Shown here: positions 6,949 to 16,330 of the stretch, piece after piece | Position numbering within the stretch: the stretch's first letter is position 1 | Layout: every line of letters begins with the position of its first letter | DNA from: Gammaproteobacteria bacterium | GTDB taxonomy: Bacteria; Pseudomonadota; Gammaproteobacteria; Eutrophobiales; Eutrophobiaceae | NCBI GenBank assembly: GCA_004297165.1 | Contig: SCUJ01000011.1 | Coordinates: 277,731 to 341,730, forward strand | DNA: 64,000 bases | Reading direction: 5' to 3' | Program-made: the position numbers and the translations under genes | The notes under the pieces: generated by a model | What the model was told of the DNA's origin: nothing | Database searches by the model: none | The model's input: only the letters and a program-made list of their open reading frames with translations

Positions 6949-9651
6949 TCAATGCGCCTCGTCCCAGTTGGAGCCGAGTCCCGTCTCCACCCGCAACGGC
7001 GCCTTGAGCGCGGCGGCGTTTTCCATGTGTTCCCGAATCGCCGCGCGAGCGGCCTCGCACTGATCCTCGCGGACCTCGAACACCAGCTCGTCATGCACCT
7101 GCATGATCATCTTTATCCCTGAAGCGCTCCGACAGATGGAGTTGTGGATGGCGATCATGGCCTTCTTGATGATGTCCGCGGCCGTTCCCTGCATGGGCGC
7201 GTTGATGGCGGTGCGTTCGGCGTATTGCCGGCGCGCCGGATTCTTCGAATTGATCTCAGGCAGATACAGCCGGCGGCGAAACATGGTCTCGACATAGCCC
7301 TTGCGTCGCGCGGTCTCCCTGATCTCGTCCATGTAGGCGCGGACCGCGGGAAAACGCGCGAAGTATTTTTCGATATAGGCGCCGGCCCGCGTCCGATCCG
7401 TGCCCAATTGACGGGCCAGACCGAAGGCCGACATGCCATAGATGAGCCCGAAATTGATCGCCTTGGCGGCGCGGCGTTGCTCCTGCGTTACGGCGGCGAG
7501 GGGGACATCGAAGATCTCGCTCGCGGTGGTGCGGTGGATATCCTCGCCGCTGGCGAAGGCCTGAAGCATCCCGGCGTCGCCGGAAAGATGCGCCATGATG
7601 CGCAGCTCGATCTGGGAATAATCGGCCGCGAGCAGCAGGCAACCTGCGGCGGGGATGAAGGCCTGGCGGATCCGCCGGCCTTCCTCGGTGCGTACCGGGA
7701 TGTTTTGCAGGTTGGGATCGGATGAGGACAGACGTCCGGTCGCCGCGACCGCCTGATGGAAGGAGGCGTGGATCCGTCCCGTCGCGGGGTTGATCTGGGT
7801 GGGCAGGCGATCGGCATACGTCGAGCGCAGCTTGCTCATGCCGCGATGAGCGAGTATGACGCGCGGCAATTCGTATTCCTCGGCCAGATCCTGCAACACG
7901 GATTCCGCCGTCGATGGCTGGCCGCCGGGGGTTTTGGATCGCACCGGAAGTTGCATTTCATCGAACAGGATCTCCTGAATCTGTTTCGGCGAGCCGATAT
8001 TGAATTCCCGGCCGGACAGCCGGTAAGCCTGTTGTTCCAGTTCCCGCATCTTATCGCCGAGCTCATCGCTTTGGCGGGCCAGCATCTCCGGGTCGATGCG
8101 CACGCCGTTACGCTCCATGACATTCAAGACGGGCAGCAACGGCAGTTCGAGGTCGAGGTACAGATCCCGCAGGCCGGCGGCCGCGAGCTCCGGCCAGAAT
8201 TTTTCATGCAGTCGCAGGGTGACATCGGCATCCTCGGCCGAGTAGTGTCCCGCGGTCGCGATCGGGACCTCGGCGAAGGGGATCTGTTTTACGCCCTTGC
8301 CGGCGACCTCCTCGTAGGTTGTCGTCTTCAAGCCGAGATAGCGGTCCGCCAGCGAGTCCATGTCGTGACGCGTCGCCACGCTGTCCAGGACGTAGGATTC
8401 CAGCATGGTGTCGTGCGCGATGCCGTCGAGGGCGATGCCGTGATTGGCGAGGATATGCATGTCGTACTTGAGATTATGTCCCACCTTTTTAATTTCCGGC
8501 GACTCCAGCAAGGGCTTGAGCGTAGTAAGGACCATCTCCAGATCCAATTGTTGCGGGACATCGGGATACTGGTGCGCTAGCGGGATGTAGGCCGCATGTC
8601 CTGGCGTTATGCAGAGGGAGAAACCCACGATCCTGGCCTGCATGTAGTCCAGCGATGTGGTCTCGGTGTCAATGCTGACGAGGTTCGCCTGCCGCATCCG
8701 TTCGCACCAGCCATGGAATTCCTCCTGACTCAGTACCACGCGATAATCGATCGCAATCTCAGGTGTCGCCGCCGCTGGCGTTGCTGGCGCCGGACCCGCC
8801 TGCTGATCCAGACGATTCAACAAGCTGCGCAATCCCCATCTCTGGTAGTGCGCGCGCAAGTCTTCCGTAGCCGGGGCCTGGCAGATGAGATCGGAAGGTT
8901 CAACCGCAAGCGGGACATCCGTCTTCAGGGTGATGAGTTGCCGGGAGAGGGGGAGGAGGGGGATGCTGGCGCGGAGATTCTCGCCGACCTTGCCGCCGAT
9001 GTCGTTCGCATGACGGATGATGGCGTCCAGGTTGCCGTACTGTTCGAGCCATTTCACAGCGGTCTTCGGTCCCACCTTCGGGACGCCGGGGACATTGTCC
9101 GAGGTATCGCCGATGAGCGTCAGATAATCGATGATCAATTCCGGCGGTACGCCGTATTTCTCCTTTACTCCCACAGGATCGAGCGTCGTCTCGCTCAACG
9201 TGTTCACGAGTTTTATGCTGCCGTTGACGATCTGCGCGAGGTCCTTGTCGCCGGTGGAAATGATGGTGGCCATCCCGGCGGACTCCGCCCGCCGCGCCAG
9301 GGTGGCGATGACATCGTCGGCCTCGACGCCATCGGCGACGATCAGCGGCAGGCCCTGGGCCTTGAGGATCGCGTGCAGGGGCTCGATCTGGCGGATGAGA
9401 TCCACTGGCACGGGCGGACGGTGGGCCTTGTACTCAGGGTAGATCGCGGCGCGGAATGTCTTCTTGCCGGAATCGAAAACCACCGCGAAATAATCGGGTG
9501 TATAATCGGCGAGCATTTTGCGCACCATATTGATGACGCCATAGATCGCCCCGGTCGGTTCGCCCGCGGCGTTGGTGAGATCGCCCATGGCGTGGTAGGC
9601 GCGGAAGAGGTAATAGGATCCGTCTACGAGAACCAGTTTTTTTACGGGCAT
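6949..9651 (-). CDS. polA: DNA polymerase I
   Basis: A 900-residue, three-domain repair and Okazaki-processing polymerase. Residues 1-290 form the 5'-3' exonuclease (MPVKKLVLVDGSYYLFRAYHAMG, GVEADDVIATLA, STGDKDLAQIV). About 340-520 is the 3'-5' proofreading domain with DEDDy residues intact (SIDTETTSLD, GHNLKYDMHIL, YSAEDADVT). The C-terminal polymerase domain has motif A (AADYSQIELRIMAHLSGD), the O-helix region RAAKAINFGLIYGMSAFG and motif C (QVHDELVFEV). Start fixed at ATG 9651 by the conserved N-terminus; the upstream extension is spurious. Divergent from the LOG gene across only 28 bp. Confidence 0.98.
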   Translation of the reverse strand: MPVKKLVLVDGSYYLFRAYHAMGDLTNAAGEPTGAIYGVINMVRKMLADYTPDYFAVVFDSGKKTFRAAIYPEYKAHRPPVPVDLIRQIEPLHAILKAQGLPLIVADGVEADDVIATLARRAESAGMATIISTGDKDLAQIVNGSIKLVNTLSETTLDPVGVKEKYGVPPELIIDYLTLIGDTSDNVPGVPKVGPKTAVKWLEQYGNLDAIIRHANDIGGKVGENLRASIPLLPLSRQLITLKTDVPLAVEPSDLICQAPATEDLRAHYQRWGLRSLLNRLDQQAGPAPATPAAATPEIAIDYRVVLSQEEFHGWCERMRQANLVSIDTETTSLDYMQARIVGFSLCITPGHAAYIPLAHQYPDVPQQLDLEMVLTTLKPLLESPEIKKVGHNLKYDMHILANHGIALDGIAHDTMLESYVLDSVATRHDMDSLADRYLGLKTTTYEEVAGKGVKQIPFAEVPIATAGHYSAEDADVTLRLHEKFWPELAAAGLRDLYLDLELPLLPVLNVMERNGVRIDPEMLARQSDELGDKMRELEQQAYRLSGREFNIGSPKQIQEILFDEMQLPVRSKTPGGQPSTAESVLQDLAEEYELPRVILAHRGMSKLRSTYADRLPTQINPATGRIHASFHQAVAATGRLSSSDPNLQNIPVRTEEGRRIRQAFIPAAGCLLLAADYSQIELRIMAHLSGDAGMLQAFASGEDIHRTTASEIFDVPLAAVTQEQRRAAKAINFGLIYGMSAFGLARQLGTDRTRAGAYIEKYFARFPAVRAYMDEIRETARRKGYVETMFRRRLYLPEINSKNPARRQYAERTAINAPMQGTAADIIKKAMIAIHNSICRSASGIKMIMQVHDELVFEVREDQCEAARAAIREHMENAAALKAPLRVETGLGSNWDEAH

Positions 9652-9679
9652 GCTGCGTCGCCGGCGCCAACCAGAGTGA

Positions 9680-10405
9680 ATGCACATTATGAAGGAAAAG
9701 AACGGCACTTCCCAATACATGATCGACGATTCCGATCTGAGCCACGAATCCTGGCGCATCTTTCAGATCATGGCGGAATTCGTGGAAGGATTTCAGAAAC
9801 TCGCCCATGCCAAACCTTCCGTGAGCATGTTCGGTTCCGCCCGTTTCGGGCAGGATCATCACCTGTATCAGAAGGGTGAACGGATCGCGCGGCTGCTGTC
9901 GGACGCCGGCTTCAATATTGTATCCGGCGGCGGACCGGGGATGATGGAGGCCTTCAACAAGGGCGCGTACGCCGGCAAGTCCTACAGCATCGGGCTCAAC
10001 ATCCAGTTGCCGCACGAACAGGTCACCAATCATTACCAGGATATTTCGCTTTTTTTCCGCCATTTTTTTTCGCGCAAGGTCATGTTTGTGAAATACGCCT
10101 CCGCCTATGTCGTGATGCCGGGCGGTTTTGGCACACTGGACGAAATGGCGGAGATCCTGACCCTGATCCAGACCGGCAAATCCCGGCGGATCCCGATCGT
10201 GCTCGTCGAGTCCCGCTTCTGGGATGGGCTCGTGAACTGGTTCAAGGAGACCATGGTTCGGGAACAGACCATCAATCCCGATGACCTTGATCTGTTTCAT
10301 GTTGTGGATACGCCGGAGGAGGTCCTGGATGTCATCTTCAAGCATTACAGCAGCACCAGTCTGGAGCCATCGAGGCAGGAAAGGGAGCGGCAGCTCGATT
10401 TATAG
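9680..10405 (+). CDS. LOG-family protein (TIGR00730 Rossmann fold)
   Basis: A 241-residue protein of the LOG / so-called lysine-decarboxylase-like family. Motifs SVSMFGSARFG-like VSMFGSARFG, GGGPGMMEAFNKGAYA and the signature MPGGFGTLDEMAEIL are intact. Characterised members are nucleoside-5'-monophosphate phosphoribohydrolases (cytokinin activation in plants and actinobacteria); the role in gammaproteobacteria is not established. Two starts are possible, ATG 9680 and ATG 9689. Divergent to polA. Confidence 0.88.
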   Translation: MHIMKEKNGTSQYMIDDSDLSHESWRIFQIMAEFVEGFQKLAHAKPSVSMFGSARFGQDHHLYQKGERIARLLSDAGFNIVSGGGPGMMEAFNKGAYAGKSYSIGLNIQLPHEQVTNHYQDISLFFRHFFSRKVMFVKYASAYVVMPGGFGTLDEMAEILTLIQTGKSRRIPIVLVESRFWDGLVNWFKETMVREQTINPDDLDLFHVVDTPEEVLDVIFKHYSSTSLEPSRQERERQLDL

Positions 10406-10468
10406 GCCATTGCAGATATTCAGCGAGGCGGTCACTATAATCTCTATTACAGACCCAGGAATGCCAAC

Positions 10469-10807
10469 ATGAAACGTCGAATGACCCTAGCGTTGCTCAG
10501 TCTCTTCATTATCTTCGCCGCCACCGCGCAGGAAGAGGAATTCGCGGACGCGCCGGAGCCGCCCGACTTGCCGGATCCGGTGGTGAGCGGGCAGCCCATC
10601 GAACCGGAGATCACCATCATTCGCAAGGAAAAGGAAACGATTCAGGAGTACCGGTTGAACGGCCGGTTGTACATGGTCAAGATTACGCCGGTCGTGGGCA
10701 AGCCTTACTATCTCATGGACCGGAATGGCGATGGCACGATGGAATACCGGATCATGGAGGATTACGAGCGGGAGAGGGTCCCGCAATGGGTCCTGTTCAG
10801 TTGGTAG
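10469..10807 (+). CDS. DUF2782 domain-containing secreted protein
   Basis: A 112-residue protein with a signal peptide (MKRRMTLALLSLFIIFAATAQ) and a compact C-terminal domain: ITIIRKEKETIQEYRLNG, LYMVKITPVVGKPYYLMD, RNGDGTMEYR. This is the DUF2782 family, which in pseudomonads and relatives also lies next to polA. Function unknown. A TATAAT-like hexamer lies at 10434-10439 without a well-spaced -35. It converges on the HPr gene with a 23-bp gap. Confidence 0.85.
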   Translation: MKRRMTLALLSLFIIFAATAQEEEFADAPEPPDLPDPVVSGQPIEPEITIIRKEKETIQEYRLNGRLYMVKITPVVGKPYYLMDRNGDGTMEYRIMEDYERERVPQWVLFSW

Positions 10808-10830
10808 TCGGATTTAACCGATAACAAAAC

Positions 10831-11100
10831 TTATTCGGCCTCCCCGAAACGGTTCAGGATGAGCCGTTCGATCTCCTCCATGGCGGCCAGTTCATCCTTG
10901 CCCGCGGCGCTGATTTGGACGACGGAATCCTTTGCGGCGGCGAGCATCATCACCCCCATGATGCTTTTCCCGTTCACGGTCCTGCCGTTCTTGCTGATGT
11001 GGATGTCGCAATTGTAACGGGAGGCGGTCTGCACAAAACGCGCCGCAGCCCTGGCATGCATGCCGAGCTTGTTGATGATGGTGATGGTTCTGGACTGCAT
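10831..11100 (-). CDS. ptsH: HPr-family phosphocarrier protein (NPr-like)
   Basis: An 89-residue HPr fold protein. His15 in NKLGMHARAAARF is the PTS phosphorylation site, and Ser46 in NGKSIMGVM is the regulatory site used by HPr kinase. ATG 11100 sits 4 bp after the rapZ stop; longer frames upstream lie inside rapZ. With hprK and rapZ just upstream it forms the incomplete-PTS module of many proteobacteria, where HPr acts in regulation rather than sugar transport. No EI or EIIA gene is visible in the window. Could be labelled ptsO/npr in other schemes. Confidence 0.92.
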   Translation of the reverse strand: MQSRTITIINKLGMHARAAARFVQTASRYNCDIHISKNGRTVNGKSIMGVMMLAAAKDSVVQISAAGKDELAAMEEIERLILNRFGEAE

Positions 11101-11104
11101 CTGC

Positions 11105-11983
11105 TTATAGATCCCGGTGTCTGATGACGACCTGCTTTCCCGCCCTGGAGAAGTGCGCCGCCAATTGTTCGCTGATATAAACCGAGCGATGATGGCCACC
11201 GGTGCATCCGACCGCCACGCAGAGATAACTGCGGTTCTCCGCCTCGAACAGCGGCAGCCATCTGCCCAGGTAAGCCAGGATATCCCCCAGCATCTGCAGG
11301 ACGGCCGGCTGGCGTTCCAGAAATTCGATGACGCAGCGGTCCTTGCCCGTAAAGGGTCGGAGTTGTTTTTCCCAGTGTGGATTGGGCAGGCAGCGCACAT
11401 CGAAGACGTAATCGGCGTCCGTGGGGATGCCGTGTTTGTAGCCGAAGGACAGGAACTGCAGGGACAGGCTGCCGGCCGGCCGGTTGGTCACGCGGACCCG
11501 GACGATGTCGCGCAGTTCATGCACCGTGGTGTTGCTGGTGTCCAGACGCAGGTCGGCCAATTCCGAGAGCGGCTCAAGCAACTCGCGTTCCCGATCCAGG
11601 GCGTCGGTGAGTGAAACGGTCGCGGAACTCAAGGGATGTTTGCGCCGGGTCTCGCTGAAACGCGAGGTCAGGATGTTCTTGTCGGCCTGGAGAAAGATCA
11701 GTTCCGCCGGCAGGCCCTGTGACTTCAATTTTCCGATCAACGCGGGCAGTTCGCGCAAATCGCTGTCAGGATTGCGCGCATCGATGCCGATTCCCACCTT
11801 GTTCGGAAACTTGCCCGCTTCTTGGGCGAGCAGTCCGCTCAGATTTTCCAGGAGCGCCACGGGGAGATTGTCGATGCAATAAAAGCCCTGGTCCTCGAGC
11901 GTGTTCAGCACCAGCGATTTGCCGGCGCCCGAGAGCCCGCTCACGATGACCAGCTTCCGGTTTTCCGCCGCCTCAGCCGCCAC
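11105..11983 (-). CDS. rapZ: RNase adapter protein RapZ
   Basis: A 292-residue nucleotide-binding protein with Walker A GLSGAGKS at residues 16-23 and the C-terminal block SFGYKHGIPTDADYVFDVR ... LPNPHW, ending in CVAVGCTGGHHRSVYISEQL. In E. coli RapZ delivers the sRNA GlmZ to RNase E and controls glucosamine-6-phosphate synthesis; that role is not shown here. The start is GTG 11983 (MAAEAAENRKLV), 11 bp inside the 3' end of hprK; no ATG is available nearer the P-loop. Part of hprK-rapZ-ptsH. Confidence 0.94.
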   Translation of the reverse strand: MAAEAAENRKLVIVSGLSGAGKSLVLNTLEDQGFYCIDNLPVALLENLSGLLAQEAGKFPNKVGIGIDARNPDSDLRELPALIGKLKSQGLPAELIFLQADKNILTSRFSETRRKHPLSSATVSLTDALDRERELLEPLSELADLRLDTSNTTVHELRDIVRVRVTNRPAGSLSLQFLSFGYKHGIPTDADYVFDVRCLPNPHWEKQLRPFTGKDRCVIEFLERQPAVLQMLGDILAYLGRWLPLFEAENRSYLCVAVGCTGGHHRSVYISEQLAAHFSRAGKQVVIRHRDL

Positions 11984-13004
11984 CGCTCTGCTCGATTTGT
12001 TGTTGCTGGCCCTTGATGAATTCTTCCGCCGCGTTATAGCCTTCCAGCCGGAGGGCGTGATTCCGCGCCGCGCATTCCGTGAGGATGGCGAGGTTGCGCC
12101 CCGGCGCGACCGGGATGGTGATCTCCGGGATCTCCACATCGAGTATCTTCACGGGGCGATAGCTGCCTTCCAGTCGGTCGATGGTGATGATCTTCTGGCG
12201 ATCGAGCGGCGCCAGACGCACGATCAGGCGGAGATATTTGTTGCCCTTGATCGCGGCGCCGCCGTACAAACGCCGGATGTTGATGACCCCGAGCCCCCGC
12301 ACTTCAAGAAAATCCCGCAGTGAATCGGGGCAGGACCCGTTCAGGATATCCGGGGCGATCCGCGAGAATTGCGGGGCATCGTCCGCTATGAGCCGGTGGC
12401 CCCGGGAGATCAACTCCAGGGCCAGTTCGCTCTTGCCGATCCCGGACGGGCCGGTGATCAGCACGCCAATGGCCATGACCTCCATGTAGACGCCGTGCAG
12501 GGTGATGACGTCGGCAAACAGGGTGCTGAGGTAATAATGCAACGACTCCGAGAGCTTGCCGCTCGAGAGCGGCGAGGCGAACAGGGGGACATTTTCTTCA
12601 TTGCATTTGCGCCGCAGGTAGGTGGGGGCGAGCCGGTCGTCAGCGACGATCAAACAGGCCGGATTGTGCTTGAAGACCTGTTTGATCGTGTCGTGCCGGG
12701 TGATGTCGCGCAACCCCTCCAGATAATCCATCTCCATCCGGCCGAGGATCTCGACCTGGTTCGGGTGGACCAGATTCAGATAACCGACCAGGGACTTGCC
12801 GGTCGGGGTTCCTTCATCTCCAGCCGGCCCCTGCTTGCCAGCCTTGGCATTTTCGTCGACAGTCGCGTTGGCGGCCTGCGGCTTGAGTTCCGGGTAGATG
12901 AGATTACCCCCGCCCTCCACGCCGGCGGCCCAGGACAGACCGAGCCGGTTCCCGTGTTTCTTGAACAGATCGGCGACGGAGATCTGGCTCTGATATTCGG
13001 TCAT
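11973..13004 (-). CDS. hprK: HPr kinase/phosphorylase
   Basis: A 343-residue enzyme that phosphorylates and dephosphorylates HPr on Ser46. The catalytic P-loop GPSGIGKS is at residues 185-192, followed by GHRLIADDA; the upstream histidine is in TLHGVYMEV and the HprK signature is EVRGLGVINIRRLYG. The N-terminal domain contains an extra low-complexity segment of roughly 25-30 residues (about 38-70, rich in Ala, Gly, Lys and Pro) before the conserved SLVGYLNLVHP, which makes it longer than usual. Target Ser46 is present in the nearby HPr, so the pair is probably functional. Confidence 0.94.
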   Translation of the reverse strand: MTEYQSQISVADLFKKHGNRLGLSWAAGVEGGGNLIYPELKPQAANATVDENAKAGKQGPAGDEGTPTGKSLVGYLNLVHPNQVEILGRMEMDYLEGLRDITRHDTIKQVFKHNPACLIVADDRLAPTYLRRKCNEENVPLFASPLSSGKLSESLHYYLSTLFADVITLHGVYMEVMAIGVLITGPSGIGKSELALELISRGHRLIADDAPQFSRIAPDILNGSCPDSLRDFLEVRGLGVINIRRLYGGAAIKGNKYLRLIVRLAPLDRQKIITIDRLEGSYRPVKILDVEIPEITIPVAPGRNLAILTECAARNHALRLEGYNAAEEFIKGQQQQIEQSGGG

Positions 13005-13060
13005 GCCTGCGGGCTTCTCGAACGCATTCCCTGACGGGGTTGTGCCGTATGCGCGGGCGA

Positions 13061-13387
13061 TTATTCCGGTTTCCGGTCGGCTTGCTTGGGTTCGTTGCGG
13101 TGATGATCCTTAAGTTTCTCCTTGTGCTTGATGATCTGCCTATCCAGTTTGTCAATCAAGGTGTCGATCGCGGCATACATATCCTCGTGCTGCGAATCGG
13201 CAAAGAGGGTGCCACGGTTTACATCCACACGGGCCTCCGCCTTCTGGCGCTCCTTTTCCACGGACAGGATCACCTGGATGTTGGTCATGTGATCGAAATG
13301 GCGCTCCAGACGGCTGAATTTGCCTTCCACATAACTGCGGATTGCCGGGGTGATGTCCAGGTGATGTCCGGTGAGGTTGATTTGCAT
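13061..13387 (-). CDS. hpf: ribosome hibernation promoting factor
   Basis: A 108-residue HPF/YfiA-type protein: MQINLTGHHLDITPAIRSYV, KFSRLERHFDHM, and DMYAAIDTLIDKLDRQIIKHKEK. It binds the 30S decoding centre and promotes 70S inactivation or 100S dimers in stationary phase. This is the short form without the long C-terminal dimerisation domain. It directly follows rpoN (45 bp), the usual position in gammaproteobacteria, so it is probably in the rpoN operon. Confidence 0.95.
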   Translation of the reverse strand: MQINLTGHHLDITPAIRSYVEGKFSRLERHFDHMTNIQVILSVEKERQKAEARVDVNRGTLFADSQHEDMYAAIDTLIDKLDRQIIKHKEKLKDHHRNEPKQADRKPE

Positions 13388-13432
13388 GTGTTATCTCCGA
13401 TGGGGGGGTATTTACTGACAGTGATTGGTTGT

Positions 13433-14914
13433 TCAGGAAAGTCTCTTGCGCTCGTTGGATGGGGCGATCTGCATCCCTTCGCGATATTTGGCGACGGTGC
13501 GCCGTGCGACGCGAATCCCCTGATCCACGAGCAGCTCGGCGATCTTGCTGTCGCTGAGGGGTTTCTGCGGTTTTTCCGCCTCGATAAGTTTCTTGATCAG
13601 CGCCCGTATCGCGGTCGAGGAACAGGCCCCGCCCTGATCCGTGTCGACATGGCTGGAAAAGAAATATTTCAGCTCGAATATTCCGCGGGGCGTGTGCATG
13701 TATTTACGGGTAGTCACCCTGGAGATGGTCGATTCATGCATGTCCAGTTCCGTGGCGACATCGTGCAGGATCATGGGCTTCATCGCCTCCGCGCCATAAT
13801 CGAGGAAGGCCCGCTGCTTGTCGACGATCACCATGGCCACGCGCAACAGGGTCTCGCTCCGGCTTTGCAGGCTCTTGATGAACCACCGGGCTTCCTGGAG
13901 GTGCGTTTTCAATGAAGTATTCGCCTCGCTGTTGTCCGCCCTCCGGATCATGCCGGCGTAGGCATTGTTGATCCGCAGTTGCGGGACCGCCTCGCCGTTT
14001 AGTTCGATCCTCCAGACATTGTTCACCTTGCGCACGTAGACATCGGGAATGATGTACTGGGTCTCGTGGTCCTGCACGCCGTTGGCGGGACGGGGATTCA
14101 GTTTTTGCACCTGCGCGATGACCTCCGCGAGCTGATCGCGATCGAGACGCATCCGGCGCATAAGCTGGGCGTAATCGTGCGCGGCGAGCAAGGCGAAATG
14201 TTCGCGCACGAGTTCCTGCGCCTCTGCCAGCCAGGGGGTTTCCGGCGGCAGTTGGCAGAGTTGCAGCAGGAGACATTCCTGCAGGTCCCGGGCCGCGACG
14301 CCCGCGGGCTCCATCGCCTGCACTAGGCGGATGATGGCCTGGACCTCGTCAACCTCGACCGGCTCGTCCCCGTCCGCTTCCTGGTTCAGCACTTCGGCCA
14401 GTTCCGCAGGGGAGGTTTTCAGGTAGCCATCGTCATCGAGCGCGTCGATCACGGCGACGGCTATCGCCCGGTCCTTTTCCGTGGCGGGGATCATGTTCAA
14501 CTGCCAGAGCAGGTGACCGGCCAGCGACTGGCCGGCCGAATGATAGGAGTCCACGCTCGCGTGTTCGTGCGGTTCGCCGGAGTAGGCCGTGCCGGGGTCG
14601 TAGATGTCATCCCAGTTGCTGTCGATGGGGAGATCCTCGGGGATATCCGAGGTCCCGCCATCGGCCTCGATGGCATCGAGGCCCTCCTCTTCTTTTTCGA
14701 CCGCCGCCTCGCCCTGGGGCGGATTCTCGTTCGACTGAACCGGCGGCTGATTCTGGGAATCGTCCTCGAGCTCCAGCATCATGTTGGATTCCAGCGCGTC
14801 CTGGATCTCGGAGTTCAGTTCCATGGTCGACAATTGCAGCAGACGGATCGCCTGCTGCAATTGCGGGGTCATGGTCAGGCTCTGGCTCAGTTTCAGTTGG
14901 AGCGAATGCTTCAT
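13433..14914 (-). CDS. rpoN: RNA polymerase sigma-54 factor
   Basis: A 493-residue sigma-54. Region I is the glutamine-rich activator-binding stretch (QLKLSQSLTMTPQLQQAIRLLQL); region II is acidic (about 55-110); the core-binding and DNA-binding domains follow, with the helix-turn-helix HESTISRVTTRKY and the RpoN box ARRTVAKYRE near the C-terminus. Complete. Downstream of lptB by 129 bp and followed by hpf. It would serve enhancer-dependent promoters elsewhere in the genome. Confidence 0.97.
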   Translation of the reverse strand: MKHSLQLKLSQSLTMTPQLQQAIRLLQLSTMELNSEIQDALESNMMLELEDDSQNQPPVQSNENPPQGEAAVEKEEEGLDAIEADGGTSDIPEDLPIDSNWDDIYDPGTAYSGEPHEHASVDSYHSAGQSLAGHLLWQLNMIPATEKDRAIAVAVIDALDDDGYLKTSPAELAEVLNQEADGDEPVEVDEVQAIIRLVQAMEPAGVAARDLQECLLLQLCQLPPETPWLAEAQELVREHFALLAAHDYAQLMRRMRLDRDQLAEVIAQVQKLNPRPANGVQDHETQYIIPDVYVRKVNNVWRIELNGEAVPQLRINNAYAGMIRRADNSEANTSLKTHLQEARWFIKSLQSRSETLLRVAMVIVDKQRAFLDYGAEAMKPMILHDVATELDMHESTISRVTTRKYMHTPRGIFELKYFFSSHVDTDQGGACSSTAIRALIKKLIEAEKPQKPLSDSKIAELLVDQGIRVARRTVAKYREGMQIAPSNERKRLS

Positions 14915-15043
14915 GCCGGATATTCTATCGTAAAATCGGATGCGGGAACCGCGAGTCGCTGCCAGGGTCCTGCTGTAACGGGGGGTGCTGCCGAACCGGT
15001 CTGTCTGTAGCGCCGGATGAATTACCTCCTCTCACAGATCAGA

Positions 15044-15769
15044 TTATAGTTTAAAGCGCTCGCCGAGATATACGCTGCGCACCTCATCGTGGCTCAAGAT
15101 GTCTTCCTGACTGCCTTCCGCGATGATCTGTCCCTCGTTCACTATGTAAGATCGGTGACAAGCGCCCAATGTCTCCCGTACGTTGTGATCCGTAACCAGC
15201 ACCCCAAGGCCACGGTTGGCAAGGTATCGAATAGTCTGCTGCAGGTCATGAATGGAAATCGGGTCGATCCCCGCGAAGGGCTCGTCCAGCAGCAGGAATT
15301 TCGGGTCGGTGGCAAGTGCGCGGGCGATCTCCACCCGCCGGCGTTCCCCGCCGGACAGGCTCATGCCGGGTTGCGTCCGGATATGTTCGATGTTGAATTC
15401 GCGGAGCAGATTCTCCAGCCGCTCCAGGACTTCGGCTTCGCTTAATTCCGGCCGGGTTTGCAGGATCGCGAGGATATTCTCCGCCACCGTTAACCGCCGG
15501 AAAATCGACGCCTCCTGCGGCAGATAGCCCAGCCCCAGCCGGGCCCGCCGATCGATGGGCAGGTTGCTGATCACCCCGTCATCGAGGAGGATCGTCCCCT
15601 GATCGGAAGGGATGAGCCCGATGATCATGTAGAAGCTCGTGGTCTTGCCGGCGCCATTGGGCCCGAGCAGCCCTATGACCTCGCCGCTCCCGACCTCGAG
15701 GCTGACATCCCTGACCACCTTCCGGCCGCGGAAACTCTTGGACAGATTCCGGACTTGCAGCGTACTCAT
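15044..15769 (-). CDS. lptB: LPS export ABC transporter ATPase LptB
   Basis: A 241-residue cytoplasmic ATPase powering lipopolysaccharide extraction by LptFG. Walker [18 protein letters not shown]-loop, signature [17 protein letters not shown], Walker [14 protein letters not shown] and switch histidine [10 protein letters not shown] are all intact. Six bp after lptA; part of kdsD-kdsC-lptC-lptA-lptB. lptF and lptG are not in the window. Confidence 0.97.
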   Translation of the reverse strand: MSTLQVRNLSKSFRGRKVVRDVSLEVGSGEVIGLLGPNGAGKTTSFYMIIGLIPSDQGTILLDDGVISNLPIDRRARLGLGYLPQEASIFRRLTVAENILAILQTRPELSEAEVLERLENLLREFNIEHIRTQPGMSLSGGERRRVEIARALATDPKFLLLDEPFAGIDPISIHDLQQTIRYLANRGLGVLVTDHNVRETLGACHRSYIVNEGQIIAEGSQEDILSHDEVRSVYLGERFKL

Positions 15770-15775
15770 GGGGGA

Positions 15776-16330
15776 TTAATCTTCAGTTTTTTGCCGGCGG
15801 GGCTTGATGACGATCTTCACCCGGCCATCGGCGCCAGTTTGATCCGCCGCGGAGGCCGGTGCGCTGGTGGCGCGGATCCGGCTCAATTTGGTGTCGTATT
15901 CGATCCGATCCCCGCTGAAACTCGAACGCTCCTGGACGACCTCGGCCTTTTCGATGAGGATGACGAGATTGTCAAACTCGTGAAATTCCATGCGTTGCGC
16001 CCGGCCTTCGTCATAAACCTTGCCGCCGTCCGGTAACTGCCGGTAGGTGGCGGGGTTGCCTTCGACGATCAAGGTATCCAGTTCCTCGTTATCGGTATAG
16101 TGAACGGTCATCCGATCCCCGGTCATGCGGATGCTGCCTCTCGTCACCACGACATTCCCTTCATAGACGGTCTGGTTTTTACGATCGTCGAGCTCCCATT
16201 TCCGCGCATCGATTTCGATGTCCTGTTCCTGATCCGTGCCGAGGGCGAAGGCGGCGGGCGCGGTCATGCCGAGCGACAAACCAAGGAGGCAATACGAGAA
16301 GCTAGTCTTTACTGATGCTGGTATGTACAT
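15776..16330 (-). CDS. lptA: LPS transport periplasmic protein LptA
   Basis: A 184-residue periplasmic beta-jellyroll (OstA-N) protein with a signal peptide (YCLLGLSLGMTAPAAFA). Mature features: IEIDARKWELDDRKNQTVYEGNV, GSIRMTGDRMTVHY, and the RIEYDTK repeat. It forms the LPS bridge between LptC and LptD. The gene overlaps lptC by 29 bp. The basic C-terminal tail (IKPRRQKTED) is common in the family. Confidence 0.94.
   Translation of the reverse strand: MYIPASVKTSFSYCLLGLSLGMTAPAAFALGTDQEQDIEIDARKWELDDRKNQTVYEGNVVVTRGSIRMTGDRMTVHYTDNEELDTLIVEGNPATYRQLPDGGKVYDEGRAQRMEFHEFDNLVILIEKAEVVQERSSFSGDRIEYDTKLSRIRATSAPASAADQTGADGRVKIVIKPRRQKTED

Noticed and set aside
10808..10830. Bidirectional terminator between DUF2782 and HPr genes
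   Set aside because: Only a 4-bp TCGG/CCGA stem with no T-tract.
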